DNA of 64,000 nt from Amphiduros pacificus (taxonomy: Eukaryota > Annelida > Polychaeta > Phyllodocida > Hesionidae): NCBI GenBank assembly GCA_949316495.1, contig OX439012.1, positions 30,275,927-30,339,926 on the forward strand, written 5' to 3'. Position numbers and translations under genes: made by a program. Numbering within the stretch: position 1 is the stretch's first letter; every line of letters begins with the position of its first letter. This document shows, piece after piece, positions 22,491 to 37,818 of this stretch. The notes beneath the pieces are model-generated. The model was given only the letters and a program-made list of their open reading frames with translations, had not been told where the DNA came from and did no database searches.

Positions 22491-23550
22491 TATGAAAGAA
22501 AATTTAACAAATTGCTGCATGATGTTGTATGAAAATATTGATATTTCTGATATTTTATTGTGAGATATTTGATATCCCTAAGGATCAAATAGCTCCGGAT
22601 AGTATGGTTAAGGGGTAACTTTTTTAAACGTAGGATAAATACCTTAATTTTTGTTGGGTTCTTAGCCGGTTTTCTGGCTATTTCTTATTTGCGTATTTGT
22701 ATTGTACCTTTGTTGTATTTATAAATACTTTCCCGTCAGTTTTGGCGGGATGGAGCGAGAACAAGAAACTTTTTTTGGATAAAAACATTTTTATTTTATG
22801 TTTTTTAGTTTAGGTTTCTCAGTTCTTGTTTTTATATCGTCCACAGTTTGGTTGTTTTTTAGATAGGCTTGTTGTATTTAGCCTCTCAGTCAACTGGTTC
22901 TTCGACTGGTATCTGGAGAAGTTCCGCCAGAATGTCCTTGTAGGCTTGTTTCATTTATTTTATATTTGCTCTGCTTTGTTACTTATTTTATGTTCAATTC
23001 TACTAAATATCTTTGTGGATTTTTCTTTCAATATTCAATATCTTGTTAATTTTAATACAGCTATTTGAACAAATTTGCAGATGGGCAAAACTGAAATGAT
23101 TGTGCCTCTTGCCATATCAATATTTGACATTCTACATTGAACATATTGACATTTTTTTGCAGAATGGAAGAAGAATGCCTCAAATGCCAATGTACGGCTG
23201 TTGTTAAGAAAGAAGTGCATTATACAGCGAAAAGAAGGTGCCAGATCAGCATTTAGACAATATAAGAGATTTAACATGCATAAAGTTTTATAGTTTTGCA
23301 ATTTATTTTGCAATTAGAAAAAAATATTATCAGAAAATAGTGGTTTAACTACAAGGATGTTGCCAGCATGTATGCCATTATGTTTATTGAGAAAATTGAA
23401 ACTGTCTAGATGACACTATTTTTTTCATATGAGGTAAAATGAGGTAAACAGCTTTTTTGAGTGTGAAACCAAGGGTGTATCATGAGATGTGGTTCAAAAC
23501 CATGCTTCAGCTGGGCACAGCTATTACCTCAAACAGCCTCACATGAAAAT
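22491..23550. other. Intergenic, one exon-like segment only
   Basis: AT-rich. A possible terminal exon at 23163-23293 is described in the findings. No partner exons were recognised. Confidence 0.4.
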
Positions 23551-23554
23551 ATTT

Positions 23555-23692
23555 TATGGTTGTAAAAAATATCTTATGGTTGTAAAAAATGTCTTATGGT
23601 TGTAAAAAATATCTTATGGTTGTAAAAAATATCTTATGGTTGTAAAAAATATCTTATGGTTGTAAAAAATATCTTATGGGTGTGAAAAATAT
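23555..23692 (+). repeat. 20-bp minisatellite, about seven copies
   Basis: The unit is atcttatggttgtaaaaaat, nearly identical between copies and decaying at the right edge. Confidence 0.9.
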
Positions 23693-23859
23693 ATCATTTA
23701 TGGGAAAAGTATACTATTTATGTAAAAAATATCATGCATGTGAAAACCTTTCTGTCAAATGGGGAAGACATGACTCAAAGACTCCCCCTTAAAGGCTGAG
23801 CTATTGAAAAAAAATGACATTAAACCCTTTGATCACTGGTTTGGACTTTGAATGGCAAA

Positions 23860-25170
23860 ACTGAATGCTGATATTTGGTACTAGTGAAATTTACAATTTG
23901 ATCCTAAGGCAAGAACATGTGAGTGCAGTGTTCAGGCTGGAAGATCTCTCAAGTTGGTTCTGGTGGAAGGATCTCAAAAAAGGTAGCAGTACCTCCGATA
24001 ATATGTTTGTTCTTCTAAGTGTAATACAAAAACAAAAGGCTCTTGGCAAACCCTTGTACTTCGCATTTATTGACTTTAAGCGAGCTTTTGATTCTGTCAA
24101 CAGAACACTCCTGTTCTATAAATTGATTAAATCTGGCGACCATGGTAAACTTATCACACTGCTAAAAGACATGTATTCTAAAACCAAATCAGGGGTTAAA
24201 GTCTTGAATCTTTTGTCAGATTTTCTAATTGATACATATGGTGTAAATCAAGGCGGAGTCTCAAGTCCATTTCTTTTTTAATCTTTTTTAGCAGATTTCA
24301 AAAAGTATCTAAATGCTAAGTGTGGTATTAGAATGTCATCTAGTGACATATTAACCCATATTCTCTGGGCTGATGACTTGATTTTACTAGCAGAGTCTGC
24401 TGAGGAACTTCAGACCTTATTTGATAATGTGCTTGATTATTGTAAAAGATGGCAGCTGTTGGTTAACCGGTCCAAAAAGATAATGATTATCAATAGTAAA
24501 AAACAAAATACTCATATTTTCCTTTATGATAGTGTACAAGTACCTTGGAGTAATTTTTTCTGATAGTTCTCATCACTTCCAAGATCACTGAACCTACACA
24601 GAGACAGTAGCAAACAGAGCCATATTTTCTGTACAAGGTTATTTGTATTCACTGAACCAAACTCTTCCTCCAATCTCTATGAAACTATTTAACTCACTAG
24701 TTACTCCTATTATTGAATATGGCTCTGAGATATGGTCTATGTGTAGCTCCTGTGATTATTTTGAAACTCTATACTTACGTTTTATTAAAGCTCATTAATG
24801 GTAAATTCTGTAACACTAAAATTCCGGAAAATGAGAGACTATGTATATTTTGTAAAGAGTCTGGAATTGAATCTGAGTGCCATGTGTTAATGTCATGCAG
24901 TAATTACACTGAATCTTGCACCTTTTTATTTCATACTGCCAGATTGGCAATTGATAATTTTGAGAGTCTAGATCAAGATTCTAAATTTATTGCCATATTA
25001 CAGTCTCAATACACTAGTCTTATTCAACAACTTGCCAAATGTATATACTATATTTTTAAGAAAAGATCAGATGATGTTAATGCTCACCAAATAGAATATT
25101 TGTGAATCATGTAGATAACTAGATAATAGGACTCTGTATCTGTATTGATATGTATGGTCAATAAAAGTAT
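23860..25170 (+). mobile_element. Broken LINE (reverse transcriptase relic, clade unsettled)
   Basis: Frames show FAFIDFKRAFDSVNR (RT motif with catalytic-type Asp) and GVNQGGVSSPFLF at 24060-24280, ILWADDLILLAESAEELQ (the xADD motif, WADD here) at 24345-24420, and a Cys/His piece CIFCKESGIESECHVLMSC at 24840-24900, typical of LINE C termini. Frames are broken several times. The 3' end is near aataaaagtattatgtaaaa. Confidence 0.7.
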
Positions 25171-25725
25171 TATGTAAAAAGTGCATCGAAATCTGATTTC
25201 ACACAAATCAAATCAATCTGGTTATAAATCTATTTTTTGTATTTTTACAGAATAGTTTATCCATTATCGTTTAGTATTTGTTATTTTTATATTAACAATA
25301 TCTTGTATTGTTGGGTTTTCCTTTGACTGAGGAGGATTATTTGTATGTTGTCTTGTTAGTATGCCTTGATGTTGGTGTAGAAGTACTTTAATTTGTTACT
25401 TACATTGGTATTTGTTCACATGACCCAAATGAATACACCTGATTGGCAAATCACTAAATATTTAATACGTTTCAAAGCTTTATATTTGCTATGATAATTC
25501 TAAAGGAAGATCACGGTCAATCTTCTAGAAGGGTGTAAGGCAAGCTTCTTAATGACTTGATTATCAATCTCACAAACAGACAACCATTTAAAAAAAATGT
25601 TTTATAGATATAGAACTCACAGATTTTTATATGTATTTAATTGTGTAGCTTAGCAACAAGGAATTGTATATGTAACCAAATAGTGCTTGTATATTCAAAC
25701 TGGTTTTTAAAATATGAATAACATA
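25171..25725. other. 3' flank of the SABATH-type gene
   Basis: Probably 3' UTR and intergenic DNA of the minus-strand methyltransferase gene. On the minus strand ATTAAA occurs near 25637 as a possible poly(A) signal. No coding segment seen. Confidence 0.4.
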
Positions 25726-29290
<3,565 letters not shown>

Positions 29291-29379
29291 ATTCTTCTCC
29301 CTTATCTAAAATAAAATATTTTGTTATTATGGCTTGGAGTCTCCTAAGATATATATGTTTCCTAAAATGTATCATGTCT

Positions 29380-29530
29380 CCCAAGGGGTATAATGTCTCC
29401 AAAGGTCGTCCAGCCAGTAGTGCATTACCATAGTCCAGTGTAGAGGTGACAAAAGCATGAGTAAGGGTATTCGCTGATTTTTCATCTAAGCAGCTCTTAA
29501 CCTGTGAAACGTGTGAAAGTGACCACACAC
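29380..29530 (-). mobile_element. L2/CR1-type LINE fragment upstream of the methyltransferase
   Basis: The minus-strand frame reads VKSCLDEKSANTLTHAFVTS and TLDYGNALLAG, the C-terminal RT tail of L2/CR1 elements. It lies ~90 bp before the methyltransferase start codon, so it may be part of its promoter region or 5' UTR. Confidence 0.7.
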
Positions 29531-29675
29531 CACACTAATCCAAGTACTAATCTCAGCAAGCAAGCATTCTCAGCATGGTGCCAGCTCACATTTTAATCTC
29601 TAGAACTGGTGCCCTGACCTGAGACTTTCCTCTTTTTGTCAGGTATTTTGGCTTAAAGGAGAAACATGTGTATAT
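29505..29675 (+). repeat. Dispersed repeat, copy 1
   Basis: It shares tgtgaaagtga, tactaatctcag, gcaagca and cctgagactttcctcttttt with 62990-63150, same direction, over ~165 bp. No coding or terminal repeats seen. Confidence 0.7.
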
Positions 29676-30185
29676 AAAGCTGTATATGTGGTCATTCAAG
29701 CCTTAACTAGTGATATTTAATGGCCTACTTATTTATATAACTGGCAAAATAAGGACATTATAAAAATATATTTTCTGCATTTCTTGTTGAGTGATTCTTG
29801 ACAATATGACCAACATTGTTAAGTGTTACTGAATGAGAGGATTTTGAAAATCTTCAATATCATACTCAAGTCATGTCATGTCTCCGATGGTATATCATGT
29901 CAAACAATATCATGCTAAATACATATCAAAATAGCAGACAACAGAAAAGGTCTGCCCAGGTCAGCTTTATATATATTATAAAAAGAACTACTTAACTTAT
30001 GTCTTTAACATTTCAAAACACTAGAATATCATATGTTTACCTCTTGTCCTGTTGCCATTTATGAAGCTGAATAATATGTGATCTTCAAGCCTCAACTAGT
30101 TATATGTTATGGCCTACTTATTTATCTATCTTGCAAAAATAGGTCCTCGCATTTTAGCAGAACAAGTGCCTGATAAAAGAGTCCT
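29676..30185. other. Intergenic, nothing recognised
   Basis: AT-rich sequence between a dispersed repeat and the 16-bp satellite. A phrase near 29690-29745 (tcaagcctcaactagt type) recurs near 30085-30130, suggesting an old duplication. Confidence 0.4.
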
Positions 30186-30189
30186 CATT

Positions 30190-31915
30190 ATTATCTCTAC
30201 TGGGCACTATTTATACTGAGCATTATCTCTTCTTGACATTATTTGTACTGGGCATTATCTATACTGGGCATTATCTATACTGGGCACTACCTATACTGGG
30301 CATTATCTATACTGGGCACTATCTATACTGGGCACTATCTATACTGGGCATTATCTCTACTGGGCATTAATTATCTATACTGGGCACTATCTATACTGGG
30401 CACTATCTATACTGGGCACTATCTATACTGGGCACTATCTATACTGGACATTATTTATACTGGGCATTATTTGAACTGGGCATTATTTGAACTGGGCATT
30501 ATCTCCACTGGACATTATCTATACTGGGCACTATCTCTACTGGGCACTATCTCTACTGGGCATTATTTATACTGGGCATTAACTATACTGGGCATTATCT
30601 ATACTGGGCATTATCTATACTGGGCACTATCTATACTGGACATTATCTATACTGGGCATTATCTATACTGGGCATTATCTATACTGGGCATTATCTATAC
30701 TGGGCATTATCTCTACTGGGCATTATCTATACTGGGCATTATTTATACTGGGCATTATCTATACTGGGCATTATTTGAACTGGGCATTATCTCCACTGGA
30801 CATTATCTATACTGGGCATTATCTCTACTGGCCATTATCTCTACTGGGCACTATTTATACTGGGCATTATCTATACTGGGCATTATCTATACTGGGCATT
30901 ATCTATACTGGGCACTATCTATACTGGGCATTATCTATACTGGGCATTATCTATACTGGGCGCTATCTATACTGGGCACTATCTATACTGGACATTATCT
31001 ATACTGGGCACTATCTATACTGGGCACTATCTATACTGGACATTATCTATACTGGGCACTATCTATACTGGACATTATCTATACTGGGCACTATCTATAC
31101 TGGGCACTATCTATACTGGGCATTATCTATACTGGGCATTATCTATACTGGGCACTATCTATACTGGACATTATCTATACTGGGCATTATCTATACTGGG
31201 CATTATCTATACTGGGCATTATCTATACTGGGCATTATCTCTACTGGGCATTATCTATACTGGGCATTATTTATACTGGGCATTATCTATACTGGGCATT
31301 ATCTATACTGGGCATTATTTATACTGGGCATTATCTATACTGGGCATTATTTGAACTGGGCATTATCTCCACTGGACATTATCTATACTAGGCATTATCT
31401 CTACTGGGCATTATCTCTACTGGGCACTATTTATACTGGGCATTATCTATACTGGGCATTATCTATACTGGGCACTATCTATACTGGGCATTATCTATAC
31501 TGGGCATTATCTATACTGGGCGCTATCTATACTGGGCACTATCTATACTGGACATTATCTATACTGGGCACTATCTATACTGGGCACTATCTATACTTGA
31601 CATTATCTATACTGGGCACTATCTATACTGGGCACTATCTATACTGGGCACTATCTATACTGGACATTATCTATACTGGGCACTATCTATACTGGGCATT
31701 TTCTATACTGGGCACTATCTATACTGGACATTATCTATACTGGGCACTATCTATACTGGGCACTATCTATAGTGGACATTATCTATACTGGGCATTATCT
31801 CCACTGGGCATTATCTTTACTGGGCATTATCTCTACTGGGCATTATCTCTACTGGGCATTTTCTCCACTGGACATTATTTATACTGGCCATTATCTCTAC
31901 TGGGCATTATCTCTA
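30190..31915 (+). repeat. 16-bp satellite, about 105 copies
   Basis: The unit is tatactgggcattatc with c/t and a/g variants (gcactatc, ggacatta, ctctactg). Higher-order copies are visible: the stretch from about 30770 resembles that from about 31345. Because 16 is not a multiple of three and the unit has no plus-strand stop, very long frames (~380 codons) run through it. They are not genes. Confidence 0.95.
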
Positions 31916-31919
31916 TGTT

Positions 31920-33090
31920 CTTTTAATTGCACATTTATTATTTCTTTCCTCTCACTGTGAACAATGTTGTCAGCACATTCTGGTACAATGTTGTGAGCAC
32001 GTACTCAGCACATTGTGAGCACACTGTAAACAGACATAGTAAGGACATGGATCTGTGAACACCATATAATGTTGTGAGCACATTATGGTATACATGCATT
32101 TAGCTCTGAACAAACTGGACTGTCTTCCCCCAAACCTAGTTGCTCAGTTTGGACTGTCCCTCTGGAGTTTTTTCTAGCATATCAGCTGGCATCATTTTAT
32201 GCTGATTTGTTGATATTGTCTGATATTATATGGATACATATCGCAGTTGATAAGAACAATGAGCTTGTATCACAACTAAAGACATGATCATTTATTATTT
32301 TCTTTTATTCTGTTCATTCATTTATGTGGTACTGCAGCCACCTATTGTCCGATTTAATCACCACAAGTGTTCTTCCATGTACTCACCGTAAGCACGCTGT
32401 TACAAAACGTCTTAAGACAATGTGTTGACAACGTTACTAGCACGTAGAAGAACAATGTTGAAACATCGTGTTACCTGGGTGGCCATGACAAGATTTAATT
32501 CATATTACAATTTATCATATGAACTAAAACCCCTGCCTCAGCGCATATGGGTCGTCATGAGGTAGATTTCATCACGAAATGACTGAAATAATGTTGAAAG
32601 TGATGTAAAACTCAAAACAAACAAATCTTATGCATTTTGTTTGATAATTTCACTAAACATGATAAGATTATATTCACAAATCTATAATCATGGATGTATG
32701 AAAAAATAAAACTAGATTTCTTATGGTAACAAACCTTTGTGTTTCAACCTTTCAACCAAGCCCTCTCATTGTGTGAAATATCGACTGCATTCAGATATTT
32801 GATATGTGTACTATTTGATACAAAATGTGATCACCATTTACCCGGCTGTAATTGAGATAGTTTTACTAACCAAAACATGTTGATTAGTTTAACTTGTATC
32901 ATTATTATGTGTTGAGCCCTAAATAGATTTTAAGGCATTTCTTGACCAATTTTCATTTGTCATGAATTTAGTGCTTTCCACCACTACAACAATTAAGTTT
33001 GCCCTTACACAAAAGCCAAATATTCAACTTTATAAAATGCCATTCCTTTATATATTATTTCTGACCATAGACAGTTGAAGGACACATGAT
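31920..33090. other. Intergenic with short-repeat fragments
   Basis: Fragments of a tgttgtgagcac-type repeat lie at 31955-32110 and 32385-32480; the same phrase builds the hairpin at 45165-45400. A 3' SINE fragment lies at 32515-32630 (atgactgaaataatgttgaa). No gene seen. Confidence 0.5.
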
Positions 33091-33091
33091 G

Positions 33092-33395
33092 GGCCCCGGG
33101 TTAGAGCGCCAGCTTATTAGCACCAGTTCCTCTGTGGTGATCCAAAGGTTGTGGGTTCGATCCCCGGCCATGCCGAGATTGAATTCATGACTCAATTTCA
33201 CATATGAGCTGAGGCCTGTGCAAAAAGGGTTAACCCGTTGTCCTTGTAAATCTGTGACCGGGTGGGTTGTCATGTCAAGGACCTGCGACATGACAATTCA
33301 GTGAGGCAGCACTATATCTGCTACAAGTAGGTCTCATCACGAAATGGCTGGAATAATGTTAAAAGTGATGTAAAACCCCAAATAAACAAACGACA
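33092..33395 (+). mobile_element. Full-length tRNA-derived SINE
   Basis: The head has cgggttagagcgccagctta, and the B box has gtgggttcgatccccggc. The body runs to catgtcaaggacctgcgaca and the tail to gatgtaaaaccccaaataaa. It is close to the copy at 33900-34212, so the family may have been active fairly recently. Confidence 0.85.
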
Positions 33396-33514
33396 CATGA
33401 TAGGCATGGTGAACCCAAGACAATTTGTAACAATATCTAGCTTCATTTTGATCAGAAGAGAGTGACAAAGATATTTGCTTTCTCGCTGAATAAAGATATT
33501 TCAATATGTGTGAA

Positions 33515-33765
33515 CTTTGTTACAAAAGTTTGGTGACCTTTGAATCGACCTGCACTTGTTTTTTTCCCTTTTTGGTTTTTTTAATTATTAAATTTTTCCC
33601 TTTTTGGTTTTTATAATTATCATAATTTCCTTTCACATAATATGGCACGAATTTCGGCACAGTGATATTTGGAACACAATTTTGGAAATCTGACATGTTG
33701 ACATAGTCTACTATATATTTTTTTATTATTGAATAATGAACTGTGAATAGTGAATAAGTAAAAAA
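33515..33765 (+). repeat. Left arm of a long inverted repeat
   Basis: It is the complement of 34355-34570: ttggtgacctttgaatcgac here and gtcgattcaaaagtcaccaa there, and again around the tgttgacatagt block. A SINE sits between the arms, so an older inverted-repeat element was probably split by it. Confidence 0.65.
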
Positions 33766-33899
33766 GTTCACACACATGATATATGATGCATAATGTTGCA
33801 TTTTGCCTACTTGTCTTGATCTAAAAGGATCTGTGATATTTTATTTTAACACTGATTTTACTTTTAATAGGCTAGGGCCCTATGGAAGATATGTTTAAG

Positions 33900-34212
33900 T
33901 AACATAACAGGTCATGTGTAGGTTGGATTGCCAGCTTATTAGCACCAGTTCCTCTGTGGTGATCCAAAAGTCGTGGGTTCGAACCCCGGCCGTGCCGAGA
34001 TTGAACTCATGATACAATTTCCCACATGAGCTGAGGCCCATGCCAAAAGGGTTAACCCGTTGTCCTTGTAAATCTGTGACCAGGTGGGTTGTCATGTCAA
34101 GGACCTGCGACATGACAATTCAGTGAGGCAGCACTATATCTGCTACAAGTAGGTCTCATCACGAAATGACTGAAATAATGTTGAAAGTGATGTCAAACCC
34201 CAAACAAACAAA
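33900..34212 (+). mobile_element. Nearly full-length tRNA-derived SINE
   Basis: It has the same parts as the copy 500 bp upstream, with a slightly different head (ggttggattgccagcttatt) and a clean tail (aaaccccaaacaaacaaa). It lies between the arms of an inverted repeat. Confidence 0.85.
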
Positions 34213-34354
34213 GTCACTCTCCGAAGCAAGTAAGGTTTTTTGGCACAGTGATTGACATGTGTGTTAAGTTTGTTACTGTGCTTACCATTTTGAATTTCAC
34301 ATTTGAAGAAAAAAAACTTGAATTCAGGTTATCTCCTGAAGACTTTCATCACTG

Positions 34355-34570
34355 CTTATTCCCTATTCACAGTTCATTATTCAATTTTTTTTCTAAATAT
34401 ATAGTAAACTATGTCAACATGTCAGATTTCCAAAATTAAGGTCCAAATATCACCATGCTGGATTTTGTGTAATATTATATGAAAGGAAATTATAATTATA
34501 AAAACAAAAATATTATTTAAACAAGGGGAAAAAAAGTGCAGGTCGATTCAAAAGTCACCAAATTTTGTGT
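34355..34570 (-). repeat. Right arm of a long inverted repeat
   Basis: Partner of 33515-33765. A further related piece (ggtgcaggtcgttcaaagtt) lies at 34690-34715. Confidence 0.65.
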
Positions 34571-34854
34571 GCTGGTTGAGGGAGGTCCTATGTTACATAT
34601 AAATGGTTTCCCCGGCGCTATTGTAGCAAGATGGCGCCAATCACAACTTTTAGATTTCAATAACTAATATTCCAAGTGAAAAATAATTGGTGCAGGTCGT
34701 TCAAAGTTCACCAAATTTGGTACACGGGGGGGTCCCAGATATTTCCATTTGACAGTTGGGACCAATCATCTGGTCATGCATATAAAGTCACACAGATCAA
34801 GTATGTCTAAATAGTCATCATGAGCACAAACATCTAAATAAAGTCCCCAAGGGC

Positions 34855-35235
34855 ATATACGACCAAATGAGGTCATTAAGGGCATATACGACCAAATGAG
34901 GTCAGTAAGGGAATATACGACCAAATGAGGTCAGTAAGGGCATATACGACCAAATAACGTCCCCAAGGGCATATACGACCAAATGAGGTCACCAAGGGCA
35001 TATGCGACCAAATGAGGTCAGTAAGGGAATATATGACCAAATGAGGTCACCAAGGGCATATACGACCAAATGAGGTCAGTAATGGAATATATGACCAAAT
35101 GAGGTCACCAAGGGCATATACGACCAAATGAGGTCAGTAAGGGAATATACGACCAAATGAGGTCACTAAGGGCATATATGACAAATGAGGTCACCAAGGG
35201 CATGTGTGACCAAATAATTGCATACAAAAGCTATG
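34855..35235 (+). repeat. 29-bp minisatellite
   Basis: About 13 copies of a unit like acgaccaaatgaggtcagta plus agggcatat. The gaccaaat/ggtca phrase also occurs outside the array at several places (see findings). A smaller 14-bp array (aacagtcacaggtc) lies at 35620-35700. Confidence 0.9.
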
Positions 35236-36441
35236 TTTGACCAGAAAATGACAAGCAATGACTATGTATGACCGATATGAGTTCATGCTTATACGTGACC
35301 AAATAGATGTTTGGAACATTGAAAACCTCAACAGGTCTAAACTCTTAAAGAAATAAACATACACAATTATCATATTTTATATAAATAAAAAAAATACATC
35401 TCTTTATTTTTTCCAATTTCATGTAGTTTAGGTTAATGATATATATAGCCATACTTGCAACTCATAGATGAGTTTATGAATCAACATTCTCTTTCCTCAA
35501 AGACAGAAATCCAAGCCATTCTCGGTTAAAAAACTCTTTGCACTCTGGGTTAGAGCTCTTAATGTTGAGACCCTATTGTCAGAGAACAGCCAAAGTGTAC
35601 AAATATTCACAGGAGAAATAGTGACAAGTCAACAGTCACGGGTCAAAAGTCACAGGTCAACAGTCACGGGTCAACAGTCACAGGTCAACAGTCACCCAAT
35701 TTCGAGGTCACACAAACATGATTCAATGTTCTTAATTATTCAGTCCTTTTCCTTCTGGTACCTCAAGAAATTAGATGCTTTTGTCCAGATGTTTCAATTC
35801 AGAGTCTGAATCATATGCAGCTTCTAAGTCTCCCATTTGAGGCCTCTCGTAATGTGTAACAGTACACGTTATCTTGAAAGGGGTGCAGAAGGGTGATATT
35901 TGAAGAAGCCTGAGAATCAATGAATTTGATTGTCCCGTCATTATTGAATATTCCAATGAATGCACAGTTCGGAACATTTCTATTGCCCTAAGACAGATAT
36001 TTGGGCAAAACATAGTTCATTCACCAGGGGGCAGCACAGGATACAGTTGTCTTCAAACAGTGTTTAGAATCTCAGGGATCAATAACACAAATATCTACCT
36101 TTCAAGGCTTACAGCCAAAAACATCTCAAATCTACCACTACAATTAAAATCTGACCAGATGGAGGAAGGACCATTTTCAGCTTTGAAAAAAATCAGGACC
36201 CACCCCAAGGTCTAATTCTCTAACACGTCATTGTCATTGTGTATAAATCAAAAGAACTGAAATTCTACAGTTTCTTCTACGCATATACAATGCTCCCATC
36301 TATGTACCCATGTCAAAATCTAAACAACCAATTTGCTAATCATCCAATTTTGACCTTATTTGCTGAATGGTGCACCTATAAAATATATACAGTTCCCTTC
36401 TACTTCTACTACTTTAACATTTCATTTGAAGTCATCTCGGA
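35236..36441. other. Intergenic, no supported gene
   Basis: Apart from the small array at 35620-35700, a minus-strand segment at 35771-35900 is open in two frames after a possible acceptor (ttctcag). Neither frame resembles a known family. Confidence 0.4.
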
Positions 36442-37297
36442 GGTGGGAGAGCTCTGAACCGTTCTGGGCAGTAACTCTTAACTAATCTCAACAAGTCATG
36501 TCATTCTGGATGCTCACAACTGATCTGGATGCTAAATTGCGTTAATCTGGGTGCTTTCAACATATCTTAATCGCAGCCAATCTGAGTGGTAAGTATCTGA
36601 GTATGGTGAACAATGGCCAGAATTATAAAGTGTTGATTTTAACAAATCAAGCTCGTGTAAGTTTGCAAAATCCCAATGCAAAATCCGAGGGCAAAATCCA
36701 AGAAAATCTTCTTACTCTACTACACACTCACAAATCACTTCTGAAACAAAAGCGCTATCTGACGGTGTAAGCAGAAATAACGTGCCAAAAACATGGTCGC
36801 CATGGACTGATAATTGGGGTATGCTCAATAGACTTCCAGCTTAATCATGTCAAAACCTCGAACATTCAGCCCTAAAGTCAAAACAAACGCCCAAATAAAG
36901 AAAATTACAAGCTCATGAGTTCCACATGTAAGAATATGGTCCTTTAAGAACTGCATTTTACCCAGATATTTGTGTAATTTTAACACAGGAAGGTGCCCCA
37001 CTTTAAGATTGCATAACGAGGACTAATCCAGATTTGGGGGCATAAACATTAACGTAAAAATGTTTAAAAAAATTTCCCTAAAATTTACACCATCATATTC
37101 AACACATTGGAATATATTCAACTGTTACATTTTGTAAGGATTTTGATGCGATTTTCATCCCTTTTGTGAGAAGGAAAGAAGTCGTTATATAATAGAATCA
37201 TGCAGATTGGTTTGAAATTCGTGTAGAACAATGGCATGACGTCATACCCCCCGATATGTTTCGATTACCATCCAGAATGGTTCAGAGCTCTCCCACC
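36442..37297. mobile_element. Non-autonomous DNA element with inverted ends
   Basis: The ends ggtgggagagctctgaacc (36442) and ggttcagagctctcccacc (ending 37297) are perfect inverted repeats of 19 bp, with weaker pairing beyond. No transposase frame lies inside. The target duplication is unclear. Confidence 0.6.
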
Positions 37298-37818
37298 ATT
37301 GCACCTGTTGAGTCATTAATAGATGTGACCCAGTAAGGTCATACAGGGCCATCCCATGACTCTGCTCAGTCATGCTTGACTAATGCACCACTCTATCCAG
37401 TCATGCATACCACTATATGGTCATACAGTGGCCTTACTTGACATGATGTGGCCTTCTTTAAGCCAGCTCAGCAAATAAGTGTTTGGCTCAAGCTTACTGT
37501 AGTTTAAACTTATGAGAATATTTTAGATGCTGATATCTTGCACAGATATCTTACATCTTAATAAGGTCTCATTTTTTTTGTATATGTATGCATCATATTT
37601 CCATGTATTTTCCATGAGGCTCATTTCCACATGAAAACCACATGGAAATCACATGGAAACCACATGGCTTGACACCATGTGATTTCCATGCAACTTGTTT
37701 TCTGTCAGAATTCACATGGTTTGAAACCATGTGGTTTTCACATGGCTTTCACATGAAGCACATTTTGCTGTGTGCATGGGGAGATCTTCAACAACAACAA
37801 AATCCATATTTGTGTCTC
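37298..37818. other. 3' flank of YEATS4
   Basis: A patch rich in catgtg/cacatg at 37600-37765 can fold on itself (ccacatggaaatcacatgg against ccatgtgg phrases). Otherwise AT-rich. It probably contains the YEATS4 3' UTR, but no clear poly(A) signal stands out. Confidence 0.4.

Noticed and set aside
30243-31926. Two ~380-codon frames reading Tyr-Trp-Ala-Leu type repeats
   Set aside because: They are products of a 16-bp satellite whose unit has no plus-strand stop; no splice or start context.
34855-35235. CRISPR-like array of 29-bp repeats
   Set aside because: There are no unique spacers; it is a head-to-tail minisatellite in an animal genome.
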